Below, piece after piece: positions 53,359 through 61,294 of a stretch of DNA of 64,000 nucleotides (its first letter is position 1; the number at the start of each line of letters is the position of its first letter). A model generated the notes under the pieces. That model did no database searches, was not told the DNA's origin, and was given only the letters and a program-made list of their open reading frames with translations. This DNA comes from Lewinellaceae bacterium (GTDB lineage Bacteria > Bacteroidota > Bacteroidia > Chitinophagales > Saprospiraceae), in assembly GCA_020636325.1 (NCBI GenBank), contig JACJYC010000026.1, positions 4,069-68,068 on the forward strand. The letters are read 5' to 3'. A program made the translations under genes and the position numbers.

Positions 53359-54420
53359 TCACTCCTCCTCCCATTCAAAAGCCGTCCGTTCGGGTTCGGC
53401 GGCTTCGATTTCAGGAAGTTGAGCGCGGTGGGTGCTGACGGTTTCCCAAAGGAGGTCCTTTAACCGATCGATGCCCATACCGGTGACGGAAGAGATGAAG
53501 ATATGCGGTACGTCCTTTGGTATGCCGGGTTTGAGCATTTCGATCAGTTCCTGGTCGATCATATCGCATTTGGTGATGGCCAGGATGCGCGGCTTGTCGA
53601 GGAGTTCCGGGTTATAATGGCGGAGTTCGCTGAGGAGAATATTGTATTCCTTGTTGATGTCCTCGGCTTCGCAGGGGACCATGAACAGGAGGGTGGCGTT
53701 GCGTTCGATATGGCGCAGGAAGCGGTGTCCGAGGCCTTTTCCGAGGTGGGCGTCCTCGATGATACCCGGGATATCGGCGATGGCGAAGGACCGGCCGTCG
53801 CGGTACTGAACGATCCCGAGGTTGGGTACGATGGTGGTGAAAGGGTAGGGGGCGATCTCCGGTTTGGCGGCCGTCATGACCGACAGGAAGGTTGATTTGC
53901 CGGCGTTGGGAAAGCCGACCAATCCGACGTCGGCCAGTACTTTGAGCTCAAGGATTTTCCATTGCTCCAGGCCTTCTTCACCGGGTTGTGCGAACCGGGG
54001 GGTCTGATTGGTGGCGGATTTGAAAAAGGTATTGCCTTTGCCGCCCCGCCCGCCGGGCACCAGTATCCTTTCCTCTTCGTGTCGGGTGATCTCAAAATCC
54101 ACTTCGCCGGTTTCGGCATCCCGGGCAACGGTACCCAGCGGGACCTCCAGGATGACATCTGCGCCGAAAGCGCCGGTGCTGTTGTTCTCGCTGCCGTTGA
54201 CGCCGTTGCCGGCAATCACGTGTTTGCGGTATTTCAGGGCCAGGAGGGTCCAGACGTTCCGGTTGCCGCGCAGGATGATATGCCCGCCCCGGCCGCCGTC
54301 ACCGCCGTCGGGCCCGCCCTTGGGGTTGTGTTTGGAGCGGAAGAAATGCTTTGAGCCCGCTCCTCCGTGTCCGGAACGGCAGCATATTTTTACGTAATCG
54401 ACGAAGTTCTGCTCTGCCAT
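53359..54420 (-). CDS. obg: Obg family GTPase
   Basis: The 353-residue essential ribosome-assembly and stress GTPase Obg. The N-terminal glycine-rich Obg fold is present (FVDYVKICCRSGHGGAGSKH; KGGPDGGDGGRGGHIILRGN; GRGGKGNTFFKSATNQTPRF). The G domain shows G1 GFPNAGKSTFLS, G2 in PYPFTTIVPNLG, G3 ADIPGIIEDAHLGKGLGHRF and G4 AITKCDMID. The C-terminal extension found in some Obg proteins is missing; the protein ends in an acidic tail (AFEWEEE). I chose the start at 54420 (MAEQNFVDYVKI); an upstream in-frame ATG lies in repeat DNA. Confidence 0.96.
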   Translation of the reverse strand: MAEQNFVDYVKICCRSGHGGAGSKHFFRSKHNPKGGPDGGDGGRGGHIILRGNRNVWTLLALKYRKHVIAGNGVNGSENNSTGAFGADVILEVPLGTVARDAETGEVDFEITRHEEERILVPGGRGGKGNTFFKSATNQTPRFAQPGEEGLEQWKILELKVLADVGLVGFPNAGKSTFLSVMTAAKPEIAPYPFTTIVPNLGIVQYRDGRSFAIADIPGIIEDAHLGKGLGHRFLRHIERNATLLFMVPCEAEDINKEYNILLSELRHYNPELLDKPRILAITKCDMIDQELIEMLKPGIPKDVPHIFISSVTGMGIDRLKDLLWETVSTHRAQLPEIEAAEPERTAFEWEEE

Positions 54421-54680
54421 GGGTGGGTTTATGATGGCGCCGTCCGCCATAGCCTTGGCGGAGGCGGGTTTATGATGGTTTATGGTTGTTTATGATGGCG
54501 CCGTCCGTTTATGATGGCGCCGTCCGCCATAGCCTCGGCGGAGGCGGGTTTATGATGGTTAATGATTGTTTATGGTTGTTTATGGTTGTTTATGATGGCG
54601 CCGTCCGCCATAGCCTCGGCGGAGGCGGGTTTATGATGGTTTAATGATTGTTTATGGTTGTTTATGATGGTTGGCTCGCA
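54421..54680. repeat. TTTATGATGG/TTTATGGTTG array interrupted by three REP-like elements (type G)
   Basis: The AT-rich array of about 10-12-bp units starts at the obg ATG and is broken three times by a 34-bp GC-rich element at 54436-54469, 54516-54549 and 54597-54630, plus a partial one near 54497. The element reads GGCGCCGTCCGCCATAGCC then TCGGCGGAGGCGGGT and can fold on itself. Two more copies in the opposite sense flank the array behind fadD (58845-58877 and 59158-59192). Confidence 0.85.
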
Positions 54681-54686
54681 TTAACC

Positions 54687-54750
54687 TACAACAAACAACA
54701 ACAAACAACAACAAACAACAATAAACGACAACAAACAACAATAAACAAGA
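54687..54750. repeat. CAACAAACAA/CAATAAACAA array, roughly inverse of the preceding one
   Basis: About six AT-rich units. Read on the other strand they give TTGTTTATTG/TTGTTTGTTG, close to the units of the array at 54421-54680, so the pair can form a large imperfect hairpin around a short spacer. Confidence 0.75.
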
Positions 54751-54752
54751 AT

Positions 54753-54791
54753 AAAAAAAATCCCGGGCCGAAGCAAAACTCCGATCCGGGA
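54753..54791 (-). terminator. Intrinsic terminator of rpsA
   Basis: On the minus strand: stem TCCCGG (54791-54786) pairing with CCGGGA (54766-54761) around a partly paired loop, followed directly by eight T residues (54760-54753). It lies 28 nt after the rpsA stop. Confidence 0.8.
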
Positions 54792-54819
54792 CTTCAGGAA
54801 AATAGTAGTCAGAAGGAGA

Positions 54820-56892
54820 TTATTCCTCCGGATTATCGTTCAACATTTCCTTCAGTTCGGAGAACACGTCCAGGTCGCCGAGGGTGCTCTTTTCGATAGA
54901 GGATTGCTGTTTTTTAACGGCCTGACGCGTGCGGTCGCGGTCGTCCTTGTCTGCTTTTTTGACCTGTTCGTCCGCTTCGCGGCGGATATCTTCCAGGTAG
55001 CGCAGGTGGGAAACCATGATCCGTTTGTCGTCCCGGTTGAATTCGATGACTTTCACGGTCAGCGTTTCGTCTACTTCAGCCAGCGAGTTGTCCTCTTTGC
55101 GGATATGCTTCAGCGGAGCGTAAGCTTCCAGGCCGTAGGGCAGCAGGAGGATGGCGCCGCGGTCGTCGCGACGAACCAGCGTAGCTTCGTGGTAAGAACC
55201 GACCGGGAACACGTTTTCGAAGGTATCCCATGGGTTCTCGTCCAGTTGCTTGCGGCCCAGCGAGAGTTTGCGGTTCTCGCGGTCGATATCCAGGATCATC
55301 ACATCGATCTTTTCGCCGACCTTGGTGAACTCGGACGGGTGGCCGTAGCGCTTGGTCCAGGACAGGTCGGAGATGTGGATCATACCGCCGATGCCTTTTT
55401 CCAGCTCAACAAAGACACCGTAAGGCGTGAGGTTTTTGACCTCGCCGGTATGGCGGCTTTCCACCGGATATTTTTCTGCGATGGTATCCCACGGGTCGGC
55501 AGCCAATTGCTTGATGGAGAGGCTCATCTTGCGCTCTTCGCGGTCGATGGTCACCACTTTGGCTTCGTATTCCTGGCCCAGTTTGAAGTATTCGCGGGCA
55601 TTGATCGGCTGGTTGCTCCAGCTGACCTCGGAGACGTGGATCAACCCTTCGACACCCGGCTGGATCTCGAGGAATGCGCCGTAATCTTCGATATTGACGA
55701 TCTTGCCTTTGACGGTGGAACCTTCTTCGATCTGCTGGCTGAGGACTTCCCACGGGTGCGGGGTCAGTTGCTTGAGACCGAGAGAGATCCGCTTCTTGTT
55801 CTCGTCGAAATCGAGTACAACGACGTTGATCTTCTGGTTGAGCTGCAATACCTCGTTGGGGTGGTTGATCCGGCCCCAGGAAATATCGGTGATGTAGAGC
55901 AGGCCGTCGACGCCGCCCAGATCCAGGAACGCACCGAAGTCGGTGATGTTCTTGACGAGGCCTTCGAGTACCTGGCCTTTTTCGAGGCTGGCGATGATGG
56001 CTTCGCGTTGTTCGGCGAGGTCGCTTTCGATGAGGGCCTTGTGCGAGACAACGGCGTTCTTGATGACTTCGTTGATCTTGACGACTTTGAATTCCATGGT
56101 TTTACCCACGTATGCATCGTAGTCGATGATCGGCTTGATGTCGATCTGTGAACCCGGAAGGAAGGTTTCGAGGCCGCCGCAGTCGACAATAAGACCGCCT
56201 TTGGTCTTGCTGATGACGGTGCCGGTGATGACGGTGCCGTTTTCGTAGGAGTCTTTGATGCGTTCCCAGGCGCGCAGCAACTTGGCTTTGCGGCGGGAGA
56301 GCACCAGTTGGCCGCGGCCGTCTTCCTGTTGCTCGACATAAACCTCAACGAGGTCGCCGGCTTTGATCTCCGGCATATCCCGGAATTCAGACAGGGAAAT
56401 GAGGCCGTCGCTCTTGTAGTTGATGTCCAGAACGACATCGCCGCTGCTGATGGAGGTTACCTTGCCGGCAACGATTTCGTTCTCCAGGATCGAATTCAGC
56501 GTAGCGTCGTACTTTTCGGTCAGATCGGCGCGTTCTTCCTGCGAGTAGGTCACACCGTGCTTGCTGCTGCGCTTCCAGTCAAAGTCGTCGTGCGGCGTGC
56601 GCGCTGCAGCGGCTTCTTCCAGGATGCGGTCAACATCGTCTTCCTCCTCTTCTTCCTCTTCGTCTTCGGACTCTTCTTCGTCTTCGATCTTTTTCTTGAC
56701 CAGTACCACAGGCTTGGCTTCTTCTTCCTCTTCTTCGGTGTTGCCGCCGGTATTGTCGTCGTCGTCGGAAGTGTCGGTTGTAGTGGTTTCTTCTTCCTGT
56801 TCGGAAGCTTGGTCCTGAAGCTCGTCCTGAGCCTCGGTTTCAGGGGTTTCATCCGCCTGATCTTGCAAATCTTTTTCTTCTTCTTGCAGCAT
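54820..56892 (-). CDS. rpsA: 30S ribosomal protein S1 with a long acidic N-terminal extension
   Basis: The 690-residue S1 protein, which brings mRNA to the 30S subunit. Six S1 RNA-binding domains are visible at residues about 136-205, 220-290, 305-377, 390-465, 478-552 and 565-637, the middle ones with the typical GxVxxIxxFGAFxxL pattern (VKNITDFGAFLDLGGVDGLL; VNIEDYGAFLEIQPGVEGLI). Before them lies an unusual region of about 95 residues that is mostly Glu and Asp (EEETTTTDTSDDDDNTGG, EEEEEEAK, then EDEEESEDEEEEEEEDDVDR). In Bacteroidota S1 matters because most messages lack a Shine-Dalgarno site. The promoter is at 56990-57020 and the terminator at 54753-54791, so it is probably a single-gene unit. 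Confidence 0.95.
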   Translation of the reverse strand: MLQEEEKDLQDQADETPETEAQDELQDQASEQEEETTTTDTSDDDDNTGGNTEEEEEEAKPVVLVKKKIEDEEESEDEEEEEEEDDVDRILEEAAAARTPHDDFDWKRSSKHGVTYSQEERADLTEKYDATLNSILENEIVAGKVTSISSGDVVLDINYKSDGLISLSEFRDMPEIKAGDLVEVYVEQQEDGRGQLVLSRRKAKLLRAWERIKDSYENGTVITGTVISKTKGGLIVDCGGLETFLPGSQIDIKPIIDYDAYVGKTMEFKVVKINEVIKNAVVSHKALIESDLAEQREAIIASLEKGQVLEGLVKNITDFGAFLDLGGVDGLLYITDISWGRINHPNEVLQLNQKINVVVLDFDENKKRISLGLKQLTPHPWEVLSQQIEEGSTVKGKIVNIEDYGAFLEIQPGVEGLIHVSEVSWSNQPINAREYFKLGQEYEAKVVTIDREERKMSLSIKQLAADPWDTIAEKYPVESRHTGEVKNLTPYGVFVELEKGIGGMIHISDLSWTKRYGHPSEFTKVGEKIDVMILDIDRENRKLSLGRKQLDENPWDTFENVFPVGSYHEATLVRRDDRGAILLLPYGLEAYAPLKHIRKEDNSLAEVDETLTVKVIEFNRDDKRIMVSHLRYLEDIRREADEQVKKADKDDRDRTRQAVKKQQSSIEKSTLGDLDVFSELKEMLNDNPEE

Positions 56893-56989
56893 TGAAAGAA
56901 TGCTTTTGGTTAAAAAATATGGTTACTGCCTGCCGCCTGTCGGAGCGGCTGCCCGGCCTCAGGTTTAACCCTTTCGCCACGAGCGGGCG

Positions 56990-57020
56990 CAAAGGTACCC
57001 AATTTAACCGGGTTATCCAA
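56990..57020 (-). promoter_or_regulatory. Promoter of rpsA
   Basis: On the minus strand: TTG (57020-57018), exactly 20 nt, then a perfect TACCTTTG (56997-56990). The leader to the ATG at 56892 is about 90 nt. Confidence 0.7.
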
Positions 57021-57174
57021 ATAAAATCCTTTAAAATCAACAGGTAATGAACCCCGCAGTTTCCTGAAAATGAAGCAATTTTCAGTGTCGCCCTCGGGAA
57101 TAATGATAAAATTTGTACTTTTAGCCGGAAATGAAATGATATTTGGAAAACTACTTTAAACGCAGTTGCAATAT

Positions 57175-58842
57175 ATGAGCGAGGAAAGACCATGGTTGAA
57201 ACATTATCCCAAAGGCGTGCCCGCCAATATCGATCCGGATGCCTATCCGACCCTGGTAGCCATGCTGGAAGACGTGTTCAAAAAATACGGCAGCCGGCCG
57301 GCGTTCACCTGCATGGGCAAGACGCTGAGCTTTGATCAGGTGGATAAACTGTCCCGGCAGTTCGGGGCCTACCTGCACTCCCGCGGTCTTGAGCCCGGCG
57401 ACCGGATCGCGCTGATGATGCCCAACCTGCTGCAATATCCGATCGTACTTTTCGGCGCTATGCGGGCCGGCCTGATCGTGGTGAATACCAACCCGTTGTA
57501 CACGCCGCGCGAGATGCTGCATCAGTTCACCGATTCGGGTTGCAAGGCCATTGTGATCGCGGAGAACTTTGCGGCCAACCTGGAGAAGATCCTCGGCGAG
57601 ACCCAGATCAAGACGGTCATCCTGACCAGCATCGGTGAAATGCTCGGCGCGGTCAAAGGCCGGTTGGTCAATTTTGCTGTGCGCTCCATCCGGAAAATGG
57701 TGCCGAAATACAGCCTGTCCAATACCGTGAGTTTTTCGGACGCCCTGAAACAGGGCCGGCGATTCACCATCAAGCCCTTTACCGGCAGCCCCGATGATGT
57801 GATCGTGCACCAATATACCGGAGGGACTACGGGCGTGTCGAAAGGCGCCATGCTGACCAACCGCAACCTGGTGGCCAACATGCAGCAGGTCAGGGCGTGG
57901 ATGTTGCCGTTTTTCATGGAAAAGGACGAGATCGCGATCTGCCCGCTGCCGCTGTACCATATCTTCGCATTTACCGTCAACTGCCTGGTGCTGATGAGCA
58001 TCGGGGCTCAGAATATTCTCGTCACCAATGCCCGCGACCTGAAATCGGTGGCCAAGGTCTTTCAAAAATACCCCATCACCATGATGACCGGGGTGAATAC
58101 GCTGTTCAACGGACTGGTCAATAATCCTGATTTCCAGAAGGTGCAATTCGGCGCGCTCAAGATCACGGTCGGGGGCGGCATGGCCGTCCAGCGCCCTGTG
58201 GCCGAAAAATGGCAGCAGCTGACGGGGTGTTTCCTGACCGAAGGATTCGGCATGACGGAATCTTCGCCGGTTGTGACGGTCAATCCGCTCGACGGTACCG
58301 GCCGCCTCGGTTCTATCGGCCTGCCCGTGCCCAGTACGGATGTGCGCATTGTGGATGTGGACACCAAGGCCGTTCTGGGACCCGGCCAGCCCGGAGAGAT
58401 CCAGGTGAAGGGCCCGCAGGTGATGAAAGGGTATTACAACCGCCCCGACGAGACCGCCAAAACGATCATAGACGGCGGCTGGCTCTGCACCGGCGATATC
58501 GGCCAGATGTCGGAAGACGGGTTCTTCCAGATCGTGGACCGCAAGAAGGATATGATCCTCGTTTCCGGCTTCAACGTATATCCCAACGAGGTGGAAGAAG
58601 TGGTGGCCGGGCATCCCAAAGTGCTGGAAGCGGCCGCCATCGGCATCCCGGATGAAAAATCCGGCGAAGTGGTCAAATTGTTTGTGGTGAAAAAGGACAA
58701 GTCGCTCACCGAGGCCGAACTCAAGGCCTATTGCCGCGAAAACATGACGGGGTACAAACAGCCCAAGGTCATCGAATTCCGGACGGAGTTGCCGAAGACG
58801 AACGTGGGGAAGATCTTGCGGCGGGCGTTGAGGGATGCTTGA
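57175..58842 (+). CDS. fadD: Long-chain fatty acid-CoA ligase
   Basis: A 555-residue AMP-forming acyl-CoA synthetase that activates fatty acids with ATP and CoA. Its start MSEERPWLKHYPKGVPANID matches FadD proteins; I preferred the ATG at 57175 to a TTG three codons earlier. The AMP-binding P-loop is YTGGTTGVSKGAMLTNRNL, the A4/A5 region reads GCFLTEGFGMTESSPVVTVN, and the adenylation hinge is DGGWLCTGDIGQMSEDGFFQ with IVDRKKDMILVSGFNVYPNE. The C-terminal catalytic lysine is in LPKTNVGKILRRALRD. It is divergent from rpsA. A near-match -7 sequence (TAAAATTTG) lies near 57109. Confidence 0.93.
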   Translation: MSEERPWLKHYPKGVPANIDPDAYPTLVAMLEDVFKKYGSRPAFTCMGKTLSFDQVDKLSRQFGAYLHSRGLEPGDRIALMMPNLLQYPIVLFGAMRAGLIVVNTNPLYTPREMLHQFTDSGCKAIVIAENFAANLEKILGETQIKTVILTSIGEMLGAVKGRLVNFAVRSIRKMVPKYSLSNTVSFSDALKQGRRFTIKPFTGSPDDVIVHQYTGGTTGVSKGAMLTNRNLVANMQQVRAWMLPFFMEKDEIAICPLPLYHIFAFTVNCLVLMSIGAQNILVTNARDLKSVAKVFQKYPITMMTGVNTLFNGLVNNPDFQKVQFGALKITVGGGMAVQRPVAEKWQQLTGCFLTEGFGMTESSPVVTVNPLDGTGRLGSIGLPVPSTDVRIVDVDTKAVLGPGQPGEIQVKGPQVMKGYYNRPDETAKTIIDGGWLCTGDIGQMSEDGFFQIVDRKKDMILVSGFNVYPNEVEEVVAGHPKVLEAAAIGIPDEKSGEVVKLFVVKKDKSLTEAELKAYCRENMTGYKQPKVIEFRTELPKTNVGKILRRALRDA

Positions 58843-58844
58843 GG

Positions 58845-58877
58845 CTGCCCGCCGCCTTAGGGCTATGGCGGACGGGG
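58845..58877 (-). repeat. REP-like element type G, copy behind fadD
   Basis: CTGCCCGCCGCC, then a short loop and CTATGGCGGACGGGG: the reverse-sense form of the element inside the array at 54421-54680. It starts 2 nt after the fadD stop and opens the tandem array. Confidence 0.75.
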
Positions 58878-59087
58878 ATGCTTGATACTGGGTGCTTGAT
58901 GCTGGATACTTGATGCTGGATACTTGATGCTGGGTGCTTGATGTTGGATACTTGATGCTGGGTGCTTGATGTTGGATACTTGATGCTGGATACTTGATGC
59001 TGGATACTTGATGCTGGGTGCTTGATGCTGGGTGCTTGATGCTGGATACTTGATGCTGGGCACTTGATGCTTGATACTGGATACTGC
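58878..59087 (+). repeat. Array of about 14 copies of a 14-bp unit
   Basis: The unit is TTGATGCTGGATAC with two linked variants (GGATACT and GGGTGCT), copied about 14 times without spacers. The flanks are a type G element on the left and a type H element on the right. A reading frame runs through it only because 14-bp repeats lack stops in one frame; the resulting peptide is a Ser-Ile-Lys/Gln-His repeat and not credible as a protein. Confidence 0.9.
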
Positions 59088-59147
59088 ACTTCGGCCTCCG
59101 GTCGACGAAGTCTTTGCCTATGGCCGACGGAGTCGGCTTCGCTCAGT
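59088..59147 (+). repeat. REP-like element type H, copy 2
   Basis: Starts ACTTCGGCCTCCGGTCGACG and ends GAGTCGGCTTCGCTCAGT; nearly identical to 2556-2614. Contains hairpins ACTTCG...CGAAGT and GCCGA-cggag-TCGGC. Confidence 0.75.
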
Positions 59148-59157
59148 GTGAAGGTAC

Positions 59158-59192
59158 TGCCCGCCTTCGCCTGGGGCTATGGCGGACGGGGG
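59158..59192 (-). repeat. REP-like element type G, second copy behind fadD
   Basis: CTGCCCGCC, TTCGCCTGGGG, CTATGGCGGACGGGGG; a variant of the copy at 58845-58877. The rest of the gap up to 59282 contains nothing I recognise. Confidence 0.7.
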
Positions 59193-59282
59193 ATGCTACG
59201 TATTTAAGGCATTTTATCTGAAAAAGCTTCACTAACATTCTCCTCTGCTTTTTATTCAGGCATTTCTACCGGCAAAAGTTAA

Positions 59283-59426
59283 GGGGATGCTTATCAATAT
59301 GCTATGGATGCCATTTGTCTTTTAAATAGAAGTGAAATTTTTTATGATCCGGTAAAGGAAGAAATTCCCGAAGGGGTGGTGGAAGACCTGGTGTTCGATT
59401 ATGAAAAACCTTATTATATACTCTAG
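59283..59426 (+). pseudogene. Short 3' gene remnant
   Basis: A 47-codon open stretch, GDAYQYAMDAICLLNRSEIF then YDPVKEEIPEGVVEDLVFDY and EKPYYIL, has natural protein composition but no start except an internal ATG at 59304. It looks like the C-terminal end of a lost gene. It ends 25 nt before the LuxR-type gene. No family is recognised. Confidence 0.35.
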
Positions 59427-59451
59427 GCAGAAAAGGCGCCGTTAAGCTGAT

Positions 59452-61068
59452 ATGCAAAGATTTGAAAAATGGGTTGAGGTTTATGTCCGACTGTTAAATG
59501 CTGACCAGGAAAGTGCGCTGGTTCCCACAGAACTGGAAAAACTTGCGCTGGCAGCTTACCTGATCGGCAGGGATGCGGAAAGTTTTCAGCTTCTGGAACG
59601 CGCTCACCAGGGGTATCTCGATCAGGATAAGATTAAACCAGCTGTACGGTGTGCTTTTTGGTTGGGGTTAATGTTGATGAATGCCGGTGAAAAGGCCCGA
59701 AGCGGCGGATGGTTTGCCAGAGGCGAAAGGCTTATCAGCGATGAACACCCTGAAGACAGCCCGGAGAAAGGTTTGCTTCTCATTCCGAAGGCATTAGGTG
59801 AGCTCTCGGCAGGACATGGCGCCGAAGCCCAACGGATATTTGAACGGGTTGTATCAGCCGGTGAACAATTTCGCAATGTTGACCTGCTTGCGCTCGGCAG
59901 GTTGGGGTTAGGACAGGCAATGATCCGGCAGGGGGAAGTAGCCAAAGGGATCAAACTGCTGGATGAAACGATGGTAACCATAGAAACGGAAGAAGTCTTT
60001 CCATTGTTAAAGGGTATAGTCTATTGTGCAGTCATCGAAACCTGCCGCAAGGTCTGGGACCTGGAAAGAGCGCAGGAATGGACCGCAGCCCTGACCCGAT
60101 GGTGCGAGGCGCAACCGGATCTCGTCCCCTTCAGGGGGGAATGCCTGGTGCGAAGGGCCGAAATCTTCCAGTTTCACGGGGAATGGCCCAAGGCGCTGGA
60201 GGAAACCAAGGATGCGTGTAATCTGTTGACTCAACATCGCGGTGAGCCGGCTGCAGCTGAGGCCTATTACCGCCAGGCCGAGTTGCATCGCCTGATTGGA
60301 AATTACAAGGAAGCGGAAGACTGCTGTCATGAGGCTGCCAAAAGGGGGAGAAATCCGCAACCCGCGCTAGCCCTGTTGCGCCTGGCGCAAAGGCAGACAA
60401 ATGCGGCGGAAACTTCCATCAGGAATACTTTACAAGAAACAAAGGATCCAAAAAGACGCGCGGAGCTGCTCCCCGCAGCGGTGGACATTTTGATCGCTTC
60501 AAAACGTACCGAGGACGCTCTTGAAGCCGGTCAGGAATTATGCGGCATCGCAAGGGATTTCAATGTACCCTATCTCCTGGCCATGTGTTCACATTGCCTG
60601 GGAAAAGTGCTTTTTGTAAAAGGAAGCCTACGACCGGCCCTGGATCACCTGCAAAAGGCACTGAAATTCTGGAATGCGTTGAATTTTCCTTATGAATCAG
60701 CTGCCTCCAGAGAACTGAAAGGGCTCGTTTACCAGGAATTGAACGATAAGGATAACGCAGCGGCAGCGTTGATGGCCGCTAAATGGGTTTACGAACAACT
60801 CGGGGCCTTACCGGATCTGGAACGGGTCAATCATTTGTTGAAAAAGGACCGTCATTCCGGGGCTCACGGCCTTTCACTGCGTGAACTCCAGGTATTGCGC
60901 CTTGTCATATCTGGCAAAACCAACAAGGCTATTGCCGATGCATTATTTATCAGTGAGCGAACCGTTGATCGCCATGTCAGTAACATTTTCAATAAACTTG
61001 GTGTTTCGTCAAGAGTGGAGGCGACTGCTTTTGCCTTCACCAATCAGTTGCTGGATAACGATCTGTAA
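59452..61068 (+). CDS. TPR-containing LuxR-type transcription regulator
   Basis: A 538-residue regulator. Residues 1-450 are helical repeats of TPR type, suited to protein or ligand sensing (for example YLIGRDAESFQLLERAHQGY; LGLGQAMIRQGEVAKGIKLL; ALDHLQKALKFWNALNFPYE). The C-terminus is a LuxR/FixJ helix-turn-helix (residues about 472-526: LSLRELQVLRLVISGKTNKA, then IADALFISERTVDRHVSNIF and NKLGVSSRVEATA). No receiver, PAS or NACHT domain and no P-loop is seen, so it is a short relative of MalT-like regulators without the ATPase. A flavin monooxygenase gene follows on the same strand, separated by a promoter candidate and an inverted-repeat site; it is the obvious candidate target. Confidence 0.87.
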   Translation: MQRFEKWVEVYVRLLNADQESALVPTELEKLALAAYLIGRDAESFQLLERAHQGYLDQDKIKPAVRCAFWLGLMLMNAGEKARSGGWFARGERLISDEHPEDSPEKGLLLIPKALGELSAGHGAEAQRIFERVVSAGEQFRNVDLLALGRLGLGQAMIRQGEVAKGIKLLDETMVTIETEEVFPLLKGIVYCAVIETCRKVWDLERAQEWTAALTRWCEAQPDLVPFRGECLVRRAEIFQFHGEWPKALEETKDACNLLTQHRGEPAAAEAYYRQAELHRLIGNYKEAEDCCHEAAKRGRNPQPALALLRLAQRQTNAAETSIRNTLQETKDPKRRAELLPAAVDILIASKRTEDALEAGQELCGIARDFNVPYLLAMCSHCLGKVLFVKGSLRPALDHLQKALKFWNALNFPYESAASRELKGLVYQELNDKDNAAAALMAAKWVYEQLGALPDLERVNHLLKKDRHSGAHGLSLRELQVLRLVISGKTNKAIADALFISERTVDRHVSNIFNKLGVSSRVEATAFAFTNQLLDNDL

Positions 61069-61202
61069 GGAGGGCCAGGTTTGCGGCAGGCAGCCCATTA
61101 TTCAGCCCTCACTGCCCCTGTTTCTTTAATGGGTAATTTTACCCATTCCCATCTTCCGCATAATTGGGCAAACACACCGATGCGCCATGCCTTGACTTGC
61201 TT

Positions 61203-61210
61203 TAATTTTG
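61203..61210 (+). promoter_or_regulatory. -7 box TAATTTTG before the monooxygenase gene
   Basis: A perfect TAnnTTTG, 84 nt before the ATG at 61295. No TTG at 20 nt upstream, consistent with a promoter that needs an activator, but this is inference. Confidence 0.4.
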
Positions 61211-61232
61211 CCTTGAGCTCTTTTAAGGAATA

Positions 61233-61277
61233 CTAGTGGCGCAAAACTTAGGCGCCACTTAAATAGCGCGCCACTAG
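61233..61277 (+). promoter_or_regulatory. Triple AGTGGCGC inverted-repeat site
   Basis: Three copies of one half-site within 45 bp: CTAGTGGCGC forward (61233-61242), then GGCGCCACT inverted (61251-61259), then GCGCCACTAG inverted (61268-61277). The outer pair forms a perfect 10-bp inverted repeat. Because it lies after the -7 box, it would be in the transcript leader, where two alternative hairpins are possible, or act as a downstream operator. Confidence 0.55.
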
Positions 61278-61294
61278 CCCTGAAAACCAAAACT

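Noticed and set aside
54648..54899. Frame over the CAACAAACAA array
   Set aside because: It is Asn/Gln/Thr low complexity from the array and runs into the rpsA terminator.
58769..59089. Reading frame through the 14-bp array
   Set aside because: It translates to a monotonous Ser/Ile/Lys/His/Pro repeat, overlaps the end of fadD and exists only because the unit has no stop in that frame.
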